The position numbers and the translations under genes are program-made. Shown one piece after another: positions 1 to 11,121 of a DNA stretch of 64,000 nt. The notes beneath the pieces were generated by a model that saw only the letters and a list, made by a program, of their open reading frames with translations, ran no database searches and was not told the DNA's origin. Position 1 is the first letter of the stretch; the number at the start of each line of letters is the position of its first letter. The stretch spans positions 33,683,521-33,747,520 of the forward strand of contig OX291544.1 of NCBI GenBank assembly GCA_946406115.1. Reading direction: 5' to 3'. Source of the stretch: Apoda limacodes. Lineage: Eukaryota; Arthropoda; Insecta; Lepidoptera; Limacodidae.

Positions 1-552
1 ATGCTGGCAATAGTTCAAACGACTTCTTTTCAGCCAGAGGCCAGCGACAGAGAGGTATACTCATAAGCCGTGGACGTTCGCCACATCGCCACATCGCCAC
101 GTGCAGTGCGTAGGTCCGCGTCTGACAGACAAACGATATGTTATTTTCGTCACATTGTCATTACAAGATGGCGCGCAGCGCGGTGCCACCATGCATATTC
201 ATTGGCGTTATTGTCTCAGCGGGTATTGTACACCATTGTGAGGCACCATCTATACGCGACCCATGACGTGTTCTCAATGGCTCTACTTCTGCAAAAGAGG
301 TAGTTCTTTCTACGCTGGTAAAGGATACAAAGAACGTTATAAAATGTCAAGTGAGATCTGTGAGACTGAAAGAGCGCGGAACAAACGGAAAGGCGCAACA
401 GTTAATTATAGTTTACGAGCGCAGGCTGTGTTCGGGAATGCGCTGCGACGACGCGCGTCAAGTGGTTTTACACAAAGTATTGTATTAGGCAAACACCAGA
501 GGTGTGACGTCACACTCAGCAATCATATCAAATGTATAGATTTTTAATGTTA
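1..552. other. Unclassified DNA, no gene recognised
   Basis: Mixed-composition sequence with only short open frames on both strands. None shows a domain or codon pattern I recognise. A few CpG-rich patches occur (about 80-180 and 410-470). No promoter or splice structure can be supported. Confidence 0.5.
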
Positions 553-770
553 GTGTGGAGTTGTGGAATGAGCTCCCTACCTACCATAAGGTTTTCTGCA
601 AGGACTACAGTATAGAGTTCTTCAAGAAAGAAGTTATTAGATTTCTGAAGGGTCGGCAACGCGCAAGTGATACCCCTGGTGTTGCAAGCGTCCATAGGCG
701 ACGGTGACCGCTTACCATCAGGCGGACCGTAAGCTTGTTTGCCACATTAGTGGTATAAAAAAAAAAAAAA
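553..770 (+). pseudogene. 3' fragment of non-LTR retrotransposon (YADD LINE family), with poly(A)
   Basis: This is the last part of the same LINE family whose long copy lies at 24943-26861 on the minus strand. One plus-strand frame matches the C-terminus of that reverse-transcriptase protein, including FFKKEVIRFLKGRQRASD and the ending GVASVHR followed by a stop. The 3' tail 'ggcggaccgtaagcttgttt' and 'gtggtat' lead into a 14-base poly(A) at 757-770. The copy is heavily 5'-truncated, as is typical of target-primed reverse transcription, and upstream frames are shifted. It is non-functional. Recognition rests on direct comparison with the other copies in this window. Confidence 0.88.
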
Positions 771-1565
771 CAATATTCACTCAATAAACACATCTTAATT
801 GTTAGAACTCAAAATATAAATGAAATGTTAGAAACATAAGACCATTCGTGGTTTGTTTGTTGTTTGACAATAAATGCCATTATCAGAATGAAGAATGTTC
901 TCTAGATTAGATTAACATTCTTATATAGTTAATAAGATTAATATTGAAGAGATATTTGTGGCGGCCTACTAACATAACTTGTAACAATTGCCATAGTGAA
1001 ATTATTTTTGAATTTGTCAATATTTCAGGAACACGTTCATTTCCAAACTGTTTTCTCTACTCGCACAGCTTAAGTAACTTGTACTTCACATTTTTAGTAA
1101 AAAAAAACAAATAAAGAACATAAACAAATTGAAAAAGTAGTTTTAAAGGATGAATACCATTTGGCCGCGACTTCGAAAGTATGGACCGCGTTAGAACATA
1201 ATATAGGTAGGTGCGAGTACATAGATCTTTACCTTTTACAACAGAATACATGTAAGTTATTAAATCTGGCTAATTATCACTTTTACTTATACCAATTATT
1301 AAGACTGAAATTTTTATTTCCTCAAGTGCTACAAGGCAACCTCATTTTCAGACTCGGTTATAGATCAAAGACTACGGTCTTGCAAAGAGGAAAGATGGAA
1401 AAAACAAGATGCCAACATCACACGGAGTCAACACATTTTCTATGGGCGCCCTCTCCCCCAGGCTCCTCGTGGCAGGACCTCTCCTGATGAACACAGACAA
1501 CCAAACAAGGTAGAATAGAACTGACTATTTTTCACTAAGTGATAATAAATAAATGATAATAAATG
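771..1565. other. AT-rich DNA, no gene recognised
   Basis: AT-rich sequence with poly(A)/poly(T) runs. Short open frames around 1057-1251 (minus) and 1161-1487 (plus) overlap on opposite strands and show no recognisable domain, so I do not call them genes. Confidence 0.5.
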
Positions 1566-1800
1566 ACTCCCTCGCAGCCTAGCTGGTAGTGTGGCTGACT
1601 GCTGTGCAAAGATAAGATAACCATTTATGTAACAAACATCTGTGTTTGTCTTGAGTCTGGATGTAATTAAGTATGATATGTATGTATTTACAAAAAAAAA
1701 AATTAATATATGTTTTTATATCCGTTGTCTGGTATCCATAACACAAGCTTTGCTTACTTTGGGGCCAGACGTCGCTGTGTGTAATGTCCAATTTATAAAA
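1566..1800 (+). repeat. tRNA-derived SINE-like repeat, copy 1
   Basis: The left end, 'cctagctggtagtgtggctg', resembles the box A half of a tRNA-derived SINE head. The right part, 'cataacacaagctttgctta' followed by 'ctttggggccaga', matches the reverse complement of 58022-58180, so this is an interspersed repeat present at least twice here. The box B region is degenerate. An internal A-run lies near 1690-1700. I recognise the tail as a common lepidopteran SINE, but the assignment is from memory of the family and not a search. Confidence 0.7.
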
Positions 1801-1834
1801 AAAAAATAGGTATTTCTTGTAGGTAAACTTGAAT

Positions 1835-1850
1835 GGGGGGGGGGGGGGGG
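1835..1850. repeat. Poly(G) tract, 16 G
   Basis: Sixteen consecutive G on the plus strand. Such a run is quadruplex-prone and prone to sequencing length error. Confidence 0.95.
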
Positions 1851-1971
1851 TGAAAAAAACAGCATTTCACGTATACTTATTTATTTAGTAGTGCAACTCA
1901 CAGGGGAGTCCGCGAGTGATCCGAGAGGCGGCCAGCAGTCCGCGCTTCTTGCTGCAAAGAGTATGTGTAGA

Positions 1972-2285
1972 GGCGATAAAAAACTTGGAGTACTCAACAT
2001 AGCGAAGCAGTTCTTCACCTCGGGGCAAAGGTTTTTGCTTTATAAGTCCAGCTTCATATTGAGTACTGCTGCCATCTCTGGGCGGGTGCACGCGGATACC
2101 GCTTAACCCTCTGTCTCGGTTCAGCAATAGGCTGAGAGTATCGGTAACGTTCCTAAGCTCACAAGCCATATCATCCCTTGGAGAGAGTTTGGCTCCCGGT
2201 GTGTGTTCTACCGCTTGTATAATGGCATGTGTTCTACCGCTTGTATAATGGCATGTGTTCTGAGGAATTGTTCGAAATGATGATG
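1972..2285 (+). pseudogene. LINE fragment (C-terminal half of reverse transcriptase), rearranged
   Basis: The plus-strand translation contains KKLGVLNIAKQFFTSGQRF then LLYKS, nearly identical to the segment following the catalytic core in the 25.0-26.9 kb LINE protein. The DNA then continues through the 'gccatctctgggcgggtgca' stretch shared with that copy. Frames break repeatedly afterwards. At 2202-2253 a 26-base segment ending in 'ataatggca' is directly duplicated. The copy has neither the YADD core nor a poly(A) tail, so it is an internal relic. Confidence 0.8.
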
Positions 2286-3547
2286 ATTTTAAAAATAGCG
2301 AGAGTGATTTTATAACACAGAAAAAAAAATGATGGGATCCCTGAGGTTTTACAAAAGCACTTTGAGTTATCGACACACGATTAAAGAAACTTTGTACGAT
2401 AGAAAAAAATATCAGATTTTAGACTTTACTATTTAAGAACTCATTTTTTATTGCTTAACATTAAAAAAGATAAAATCGTGCTTGATATTTATTAAATCAA
2501 GTGTTTAAGGGATCAGTTTTTGACTTGCTTTCTATAATAATAAAAAAAATAAAAATAAAAACTAATAAATATGCGCTAGAATTGAGCTATTCCAGAGGTC
2601 CCACAGGCCGATCAGTTGGCCGCGATGCCTATCAACGGCGGATTTGTGTCAAAATTTTGCGGTCTCGTTATGGCCTTTTATGATACATTTGATTTTGCCT
2701 ATTACATATTATTAATAAATTGTATCTCCTGAAATACTAGAAAAACAATATAAATATGCCTAGAATGGTATAGAATTTGCAAAATTGTTTGTGTTTTTGC
2801 ACCAGCCTTAAACACTGCACCACAGTGTAGAAATCAGTAGGTACGTCACATACGTACGATTTTGCTTTTTAGAGTTCGGTAACAGAAAGTATTGGTAAAC
2901 CGGTATGGTGAGATTTCGGTGTCTGTATGTCACAGCGGTTTTTTTCAGTAAGCTCAAAGTAATACAAGTATCAATATAAATAATATATATATTAATACAG
3001 CCGTAGAACTTACTTACCCTACCTTACGACAAGTGAAATATCATAAATGAAAAGATTTTGTTTGCACATTACAAAACTTTTTTTTTTTATATATGTTACA
3101 GTTTCAGCTATGATTCTAATGTTTTTATATCTTGTTCTTCTTTTCTTGTTTCTTTTAATCTTTTAAAAAATATCACATTTCAAATAATATTGAAAATAAT
3201 GTAAAATGTAAAGTAACAAATATGCCAAATCGAAGAAATAGGTACCTTTTAAAAAAAAATGTGGATTTACATGACACCTACCATCAAACTTTCATAGCTA
3301 TTAAAACTTTTACAACCAAAAAAAAAATTAAAATTAAATTTGACTAAATATGATAAATATATATAAATTTATACGATCATCATATTAACATAATAAAGAT
3401 TACAGTGTGCACCTACTTGGTTTTACCTTTACTGTGGCGCAAGATTCGTTATTTCGTCAAATACAGTAACCGATAACTAAATTGCGATGCGCACAATTTT
3501 ACATCCCCCGCAAAAACCGAATGTGTCTGAACGGAACTCACCCCCAA
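2286..3547. other. AT-rich DNA, no gene recognised
   Basis: Long A/T runs (for example near 3075-3090, 3255 and 3320) and many stops in all frames. No repeat family or motif recognised. Confidence 0.55.
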
Positions 3548-3636
3548 GTGTTGCAATCGCACATAGGCTGCGGTGACCGCTTACTATTAGGTGGATCGTT
3601 AGCTTGTTTGCCACCTTAGTGGGGTTAAAAAAAAAC
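3548..3636 (+). pseudogene. LINE 3'-terminal fragment with poly(A)
   Basis: A short 3' end of the 25-kb LINE family. It has 'ttgcaatcgcacataggctg', then 'cggtgaccgcttactattag', then 'gtttgccaccttagtgg' followed by A9. It is diverged from the other tails, suggesting an older insertion, and only the last ~85 bp survive. Confidence 0.85.
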
Positions 3637-3844
3637 TCTCCGTAAACCGTGGATCACTAATCATTCGGTTCCTGATTGTAGACGTTTACCGAATACATTT
3701 AGTTAAAAAAAGATAAACCGAAAATCTAAATATATAATGTCGCAACCATCTCGTTAAATTAGCTAGTTAATTGGGCTCCTAGGCAGGTCGTCAAGTATGG
3801 AAAATAAAGGAACAGAAATCGCATTGTGTAAGACGCGGTATACC

Positions 3845-3990
3845 TATAGGTACTCGTAGCTATAACCGAGCTTAAACGAAGAGCTTAGCTGCAGCTATAG
3901 CTTGCTATAGGAAACTTTATTAGTATAATTAAAGAGTTCCGCCGATAAGCGCATTTAGGGCGGGCGGAGTCACTGGCAAAATCGAGTATT
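3845..3990 (-). repeat. RTE-type interspersed repeat fragment
   Basis: The stretch with 'gcagctatagcttgctatag', the stretch 'agagttccgccgataa' and the end 'gggcgggcggagtc' matches 18125-18240. In reverse complement it matches the repeats at 57090-58020. Orientation is assigned from the 57-kb copies, which end in the RTE-like 3' tail. Confidence 0.65.
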
Positions 3991-4017
3991 TTATAATATT
4001 AATTATGGCTGCAAAAG

Positions 4018-4300
4018 TTTAACGTAAACCTTACTATAGGTCGAAGTGCAGAGTGTAAAAGGTGAACCTAAACCTTTCTATAAGTGTAAGTGCAGAGTGT
4101 AAAAGGTGAACCTAAACCTTTCTATAGGTGTAAGTGCAGAGTGGAAAAGGTGAACCTAAACCTTTCTATAGGTGTAAGTGCAGAGTGTAAAAGGTGAACC
4201 TAAACCTTTCTATAGGTGTAGGTGCAGAGTGTAAAAGGTGAACCTAAACCTTTCTATAGGTGTAAGTGCAGAGTGGAAAAGTTTAACGTAAACCTTGCCT
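4018..4300. repeat. 44-bp minisatellite, ~6.4 copies
   Basis: Unit starts (gtgaacctaaacctttctat) occur at 4062, 4106, 4150, 4194 and 4238, exactly 44 bp apart. Degenerate edge copies start near 4018 and 4282 with 'taacgtaaacctt'. Internal copies differ by one or two bases; the edge copies are more diverged, the usual pattern for unequal exchange. Confidence 0.95.
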
Positions 4301-5234
4301 AGGCCCAATTGCGGAGTCCAAAAATCAACAACGTAAACGGATTTCTAGAAATTGACAAATGTGACAACTGTCAATAGAAATTTTATTCGTACAACAACAT
4401 TAGTGAATTTCTAAAGACTGTACCGTACCAGTAACCAGTAACCAGCGTTGCGGTAAATAAAAGGTGTAATTGTTTAATTAACGTATTGACGTTCGCAAAA
4501 GTCACGATATCGTTTTTGAGTTGGATCGACAAAAACCCGTGTCTTCAGTCGTCAGTTCGTCACGCGATCGTCTCACCGATTTAGGGTCATTATATTACGT
4601 TTATTGGAAATCTGCTATAAAGTGCTAACACAGTGTTGACATGGAGTATCTATAAACGGTACCTAAAAAATCGTATTATAATAGGTATGTTTGTATATAT
4701 ATTTGTGTTTCCTCCTCTGAAAATTGGAGCTTGCTGAAAATGAGACTGCTTTTTCGGCAACTATCGTGTAGTGCGGAAAGCAATAAAAATAGTCCCTTTT
4801 TCGATTTTTAGCGCACAAAGCCTGTTTACGCCTAGCGCAGAAAAGGTATATCTTGTAATGTAATGAATCCTAACCCGAGTGAAAAGGTGGAATACTGTAG
4901 TCTTTATGACAAGGTACTATTCATTGGTTTCCAGTGTCCACATCACCCGGAGCCCGGACGGCACGTGCGTCGGCGTCGCTTCGCTCCTGCAAGAGCGTTG
5001 AGTGTCGAGTCGCTGCTGTACATTACATTAACACGCAAAACGGCTTTCGGGGAACAAAAAGTTTCTTTTGGTAGAATTGATCTTTTAGATCTTTAGATTG
5101 GCTTTAGAAATGGAACTAATGATTTTCGATGTAGAAGGGAAAGAGGTTGATAAAGTTTTCACTCGACGTAATAAAAAATAATTGTAAATGTTATGATGTT
5201 GAAACTGTTGGGTGTTTGGATACCAATTTTATGT
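4301..5234. other. Unclassified DNA, no gene recognised
   Basis: No convincing gene. The short open frame 4863-5096 has no recognisable domain. A small direct repeat of 'cagtaacc' lies near 4430-4445. Confidence 0.5.
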
Positions 5235-6459
5235 AAAAAAACCGGCCAAGTGCGAGTCTGGCTCGAGCATCGAGGGTTCCGTACAAACTTATTATATGTA
5301 AATAGCTTTTCCATCATGCGATCAAGTCTCCGAGGTCAAAGGGAAGTATCTCATAGGTTTTGATTTATTTTTGTCACAGGGCGCGTTCGTTCTGGGATTA
5401 AGAGTTCCCACGAATGATACTTTTCACACTTTTGATAACGACAGTTTTGCCATCGACACCTACCGTTCGTTTAGCTTTGAAACGTTACTAACAAATTTTT
5501 TGGTTACAAAACCTGCAAAACGAACGCTTGACGTACACACACTACGATAAAACACACACACACTACCATAAACAATGAATATGTAAAGGCAGTTTGACAG
5601 ATTAACACAAAAACCCCACCTCCAGACATGGGTCTAAAGTTTCATTTTTCGGTGGCAAAAGTGACAAAAATAACAAAAATATCGTAAACGAACGCATGAC
5701 AGTTTGTCACAGATGATACTAAAATTTTGATACTTTTGATACCAATGCTAAACGAACGGATGACAGGTGGCAAAAGTAATGAAAATAATGATTCTGCATC
5801 CCAGAACAAACGCGCTCACAATATGCGATAAAAATTGCCGTATTTTGGGCATTTTTTTTCACATTGACTTAGAAGCTTGTTTTTTTTACAAAATTAAGTG
5901 CCCAAAGATTTTACTATTTGATATTAATTTCAACTTGATACCTTTACGCGTTGTTGAGTAAAAGGGTCTTGGCAGACATACAAACAATCTTTTTTTTTAA
6001 AAGTGTTATAACTACAAATTAACAAAATTAGGATTTTTCCTATATTTGCGATGTAAGACCTTGTTTCGTGTCAAATTCCACGATTCTAGGATAGCGGGAA
6101 ATATCCCATAGGTTTTGATTTATTTGTGAATAACTGAAGACCTAAATATTCGTCAAAAAATATAAATATTAAATATTCCTTGCTTCGTGTTAAATTTCGT
6201 GATTCTAGGACAACCGGATGTTCCTATCCCAAAGGTTTTGATTTGTTTGTAAATGCCGAAATATGCGACAAAAATGGCCGTTTATCTGCCGTATTTTTTA
6301 CAGCTTTAAGGGACCGTAGACCTTAGTATTTGATATTAATTTCAACGTGATACCTTTACGCGTTCCTGAGAAAAAGGGTTTTGATAGACAGACATACGGA
6401 CAACAAAGTGATAATATAAGGGTTGCTTTTTTCCTTTTGAGGTACGGAACTCTAAAAAG
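5235..6459 (+). repeat. Lepidopteran 'ccggccaagtgcgagtc' interspersed repeat, interrupted by a MITE
   Basis: The left end carries 'ccggccaagtgcgagtctgg' and 'gagggttccgtac'; the right end carries 'ttgaggtacggaactctaaa'. Internal landmarks are 'cttgatacctttacgcgtt', 'gagtaaaagggtcttg' and 'agacagacatac'. These landmarks appear twice (5925-5985 and 6340-6400), so the element is a compound or partly duplicated copy. A 437-bp MITE interrupts it at 5379-5815. I recognise the termini as a very common lepidopteran repeat but will not assign a class. Fragments recur at 8333-8390, 53319-53590 (minus) and 63305-63395. Confidence 0.75.
5379..5815. mobile_element. 437-bp MITE, copy 1, nested in the interspersed repeat
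   Basis: The termini are inverted repeats: the left begins 'gggcgcgttcgttctgggat' and the right end reads 'atcccagaacaaacgcgc'. The element is flanked by TCACA direct repeats (5374-5378 and 5816-5820), a plausible target duplication. The same element recurs at 48443-48881 with high similarity throughout, including 'acacacactacgat' and 'catgggtctaaagtttcatt'. It has no coding capacity, so it must rely on a transposase made elsewhere. Superfamily uncertain: 5-bp duplications are not diagnostic, and copy 2 does not show them. Confidence 0.88.
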
Positions 6460-7955
6460 AGGAATTGTTCCTTTAAGAGGGCGATATAGGCCAGAAAGGT
6501 AATTTCTGTAATTATAACGTTGTGTATGTAAATGCTCTAAGTAAATCATTAGATAATGTCACATATATTACTATAAGACATATATGTTATATACTTCTTA
6601 AGTAATTTATACCGTAATGGCGCCTTGAAACTTTTAATTTTTTGTATGGAATTTAACGTTATTACCGTTTTGTAGTCATATCTTTTGACTTTTTGCTACA
6701 ACTTAGAGTCAATGCACTAGATAACAAGCTATTCTAATTATTTAATCAACTTTCATTACAAGCAAATGCAAAACACGCTTTAAAAATTTGCACAAGTGTT
6801 GAAACAATGGTCACTTCTAGATTTTTTATTGCATTAAATACAATAAATGAAAATCATTCAGTAAGGTAATGCACTAGACAAAAGCAAGTTTTATAACATA
6901 TATTTTTTTCAATCCTTTAGATGCTATAGTTTAGCCACAAAATTTGCACAAAAACGGCGTATTTTCAAGGTCCAGCCTAAACCTCGTCTTAAGGTCCTGT
7001 GTGCCCTGTACTCGAACAACAAGGTTGCTACTGTATAGGAGCGGAGCTGTTACTGGCACCGAATAAACCGATGAGCACAACACACATGCCTGCACGTCGC
7101 GCCCGCTGCCGCCACCACCGCGCCCGCTCACGCCGATACCGCGAAACTGACAACAATGCCTAGGTACCACAATATCCCAATATAACACACACTTACCTTC
7201 TACCGATTTTGTGCCTAGTAAATATACAGTAGGTACACGATATGAATAAGGAGCTAACATATGAAACGACATATAAATATTTTCTAACGATGAAATTCAA
7301 ATATTATGTTACGCACGGGCATCAATGGACTACTGTGACAATTTTATCCGAGAAAACTAAATTTTCTACTACTCCTGTCTTTAGTGCTCGTCTCGTCGCG
7401 AAATCTCATAGGCAAGTATAATTTTTTATAAACTTACTTTTATTTAATTAGTTTATTTCAATTACATTACATGTGTACATACCTACCTGTGTATACCTAG
7501 TTTATAAGTGAGGAGAATTAAATAAATTATTATTATTAAAATTATTATAATTATTTGGTCTGTGCAGTGACGACACAGTTAATCTTGTAGACAAATTACA
7601 TATTGGCGCAGGCTCAACAATGGCAACTAGTATGACTTGGCATACGAAGTTGGGCCCACCAAACAGTAGAGGAAAATGAAGCTATATAGAGGGTTAGTCA
7701 TACACATAAACAGAAGAGGAGAAGATTTAGCTCATAGTCATATACCTCAAACAATATAAAGCGTTTTAAATATAGTTTATGACAAGTTAATTGATAATAA
7801 TAATTGCCATGCCTTTGAAATAATTAATTATTACGTCAGTATTTCAATTCAACAAAATGAGTCACAAAATTATATTGTTTAATTTTCTTTCTTATTTTAA
7901 AGTTAGGTAATTTATTTTGTATATCTTGAAATGTTCCATCACGTTTCGGAGGTTT
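6460..7955. other. AT-rich DNA with one GC-rich patch, no gene recognised
   Basis: Mostly AT-rich. A GC-rich, CCGCC-rich patch lies at about 7085-7140. The minus-strand open frame 6931-7272 spans it but has biased, low-complexity composition and no domain, so it is not called. Confidence 0.5.
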
Positions 7956-8395
7956 GGGCTCGTTGGATTGACATTAATGATTACTCTGGTACCTCTAGTC
8001 GAGGATCTGATGATGCAGGTAGTAGGCGGCAAGGCGGCCATAGGCACTCCTCAACTTAACAAGATTCTCAAGTTTGATTTGTCGTGTTTGAGTTCATTAG
8101 ATTTGTCTTAAGTACTATAGTCCTTGATGGTATCCAGAATCTGATGATAGAGTAGAAAGATGGCCATAGGAACTCCCGAATTAATTCTAATGCTAAAAAG
8201 TCCAAATAACAATAAACATAAAAAACTTTTTGATCTCACTCGCTCGGAAAGGCTTTCTTTATTCTTCAAAATCTGCGCGCAAAAGGCCACAAAAAGTTTA
8301 TCGCCTACCGTACATTTTTTTTAATTTCACAAAATATCCAGTCAAGTGTGAGTTGGACTTGCGCACCGAGGGTTCTGTACTTAATAGGATTCTAA
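7956..8395. repeat. Degraded interspersed-repeat relics
   Basis: Two diverged direct copies of a short block occur: 'gatctgatgatgca' followed by 'ggccataggcactcc' (8001-8052), and 'gaatctgatgatagag' followed by 'ggccataggaactcc' (8138-8176). At 8333-8390 a diverged left end of the 'ccggccaagtgcgagtc' repeat is visible ('agtcaagtgtgagttgga', 'gagggttctgtac'). I read the block as old nested repeat debris. Confidence 0.5.
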
Positions 8396-9657
8396 AAAAA
8401 ATTTTTAAGTACACAGAAACTGTTGATTTTGTAAGTTTGTTTCTAAGTACCTACGCCCAATATTAAAAGATTAACTGTGTTATTTAACACAATAGACTTC
8501 TCATAGATTATCCTGTAATATACAAGTAAAGAAAATTTAAGATCGATACCTTTTAAGTTTAGGTATTGCCAATCTTCAGGGTAAAAGTATACATAGATAC
8601 GTTAAGTAGAATTACTAAGTTATTACATAGTATGGCAATGAAGAAACTCTAAGGTGTCTATGTTAGCTACAAATCTCAAATTAAAAAATCAGATCCCAGA
8701 GAAAGCAAGTTGTTAAGGTTTTTTCCTAATGAAAATTTATGAGTTTATCTCTATGTGGTCAAATAAGACGTGAAATGGGCAATAACCATAAATCACGACA
8801 GAAGTGGTAGCTTCAGCTCTACCAGCTTCACTGTTTTTTACTTCTCTCTTATTTTCACTTAAAATTCTGCCAACACTTTAAAGGTTTCTATTAATTTATA
8901 TACAGTTCAACAAACTTTTCTGACCCAATGTCTGTCGCTAGTGTCACGTAAATTCACAGCATTTTAGTACGGTGACTGCAGTTTTTTTTTCGTTTGAACA
9001 CCGGGTTAGGTCTATCTACCTTAGTAATTTACGATATGGGAGAATATTTTCTTTATTGGTTATTTTATGCATAGACGACGATTTGATAACTAGTCGTGTT
9101 GCCAGCAAACGCTACGTTCGTGGAGTGCGTTCCAGATAGCAATGGCCGGGACAGGATGGTTCTGGATATTTCTAACTGGTATTTCGCACCGGCACTGTTA
9201 CATATGGCAGGTACCTACTTAGCGAGTTACCAAGCGATTAACACATAAGTAATATTACTTCGGAAAACTCCATCTCGAACAGAAAATTATATGAATTTTC
9301 CTCATTCGTAAATCCTGTCAATAGCAACCTGTTAATAAATAAACACCAGTAATTACGCTAAAACATTACATAAACTCAGTGAGCAATACAAAGAGTCGAG
9401 CTGGATACGGCAATTAATTGTCAGCATTGAATACGTTGCTTGCTTGGTTTGTGAGTACACATACTCGAGTTTTCGTGGTGGCGCAATGTATGCAATAGTA
9501 GATACACGTGTCATGATCATGCATTATGCATCATATGCATGTTAACTTGTAATTATCATACCATCCGTTCGTGTATTGCTCGTGATTCTTCGAGTAACTT
9601 CGGTTTTTGCAGTATCCATATACATTCATCTTCCGTATGTTTGTACATTATAATAAG
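8396..9657. other. AT-rich DNA, no gene recognised
   Basis: No recognisable gene. A cluster of short palindromes lies at about 9508-9545 ('atgcattatgcatcatatgc'). No further structure supported. Confidence 0.5.
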
Positions 9658-9662
9658 TATTA

Positions 9663-11010
9663 GTACATAACAATACAGAACTGTGTTTCCAACATTGAGA
9701 CATTAGTCGATATTGTAATAATAGTACATTCCAATATCGAGCTCTGTCTCGAACATTGACCCATTAGTCTATATAGTAATATTAGTACAAACAAACAACC
9801 AAAAAAAAACATTTTTAGCATTTATAATAATACTACGTATAGATATACAATTATGTAATTATATGTATGTATCTGACGCACACCTGACCGGTCTTATGTC
9901 ATTATGTTTATGAACAGAAAATGATTGATTATTATAATTCGAATATATAAATCAATTAAAAGCTCTTACTTTATATATTCATTCAATTTTTTCCACAAAG
10001 CTCTATATTAGTGCATTACAACACCGAGCTGTGTCTCAAACATTGACGCAATAGTCTATATTGTAATATTAGTACATTACAACACCGAGCTGTGTCTCAA
10101 ACATTGACGCAATAGTCTATATTGTAATATTAGTACATTACAATTACGAACTGTGTCTCAAAAATTGAGGCATTAGTCTATATTGTAATACTAGCTGCTG
10201 CCCGCGACGTCGTCTGCGTGAACGCTATACTATAACATCACTTTTTGTGATCGAAACAATAGCGCGATCTAATTCGACGCCAAAGCCATCTAGTTAGCAA
10301 ATAGGAAAAAATTTTATATGGTGAAAAATTATAACACATCTAAGTTATGACTTTACACGATTTTTTAACATAAAATAAATGGCTATGTGTGAGTAGAATA
10401 ATTAATAATTAAGAAGCAAGTCAAATATGCGTCGTTAGATTACACGTTGTTACAGAATGCGTTGGAGAAATAAAGGTTCACTGCTCGTTTCCCGTAGGTG
10501 ATAGCGTGATAATATGTAGCGTATATTTTGACCCGACTTCTTAATAATATTCGTGCCAAATTTGAAGTAAATCCATGCAGTACTTTTTGAGTTTATCCCG
10601 AACATACATACAGACAAACAGACAAAAAATCTAAAAACTATATTTTTGGCTTCGGTATCGATTGTAGATCACACCCCGAGTATTCTTTTAAAAAAATATT
10701 CAATGTACAGTTTTGAGTTTCCTACCATTTTATTATATGTATAGATTAGTAGGTGCATTATAATAGCGAGCTCTATCTTAAACATTGACGCATTAGTCTA
10801 TATAGTTATATAAGTACAAACAAACAACCAAAAAAAACATTTTTTGCATTTATAATAATATTACGTATAGATATACAATTATGTAATTATGAGTATGTAT
10901 CTGACGCACACCTGACCGGTCTTTCGTCATTATGTTTATGAACAGAAAATATTATAATTTGAATATAAAAATCAATTAAAAGCTCTTTCTTTATATATTC
11001 AATGTTTGAC
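9663..11010. repeat. Compound tandem repeat: 61-bp units alternating with a ~200-225-bp spacer
   Basis: A 61-bp unit (gtacattacaacaccgagct..., with 'cattagtctatattgtaat') starts at 9663, 9724, 10011, 10072, 10133 and 10753. After 9785 and again after 10814 the 61-bp units are followed by the same ~200-bp spacer, starting 'gtacaaacaaacaacc' and including 'gacgcacacctgaccggtct' and 'aaaagctctt'. The larger period is therefore (61-bp)n plus spacer. A separate interspersed repeat (10191-10746) has been inserted, interrupting the second set of 61-bp units. Confidence 0.9.
10191..10746. mobile_element. Interspersed repeat inserted in the 61-bp array
   Basis: It starts 'ctagctgctgcccgcgacgt' and ends 'cctaccattttattatatgt' plus 'atagatt'. 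Internal landmarks include 'gtttatcccgaacatacata' with 'cagacaaacagac'. I recognise this architecture (cccgcgac end opposite a cagacaaacagac tail) as a common lepidopteran non-autonomous retroelement. Class (RTE-derived versus Helitron-like) is not resolved. No open frame. Confidence 0.65.
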
Positions 11011-11121
11011 AATAGCGACTAATATGTTGATACATCCACGTTTCTAACGTAGTAGCTACATTACCATAACATAATGCGCGTAGGCTCGTATCTACTCGTG
11101 ATAATTAATCAATTAGCGCGG

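Noticed and set aside
6931..7272. 113-codon minus-strand frame
   Set aside because: Passes through a low-complexity CCGCC patch, with no domain and AT-rich flanks. Judged a chance frame.
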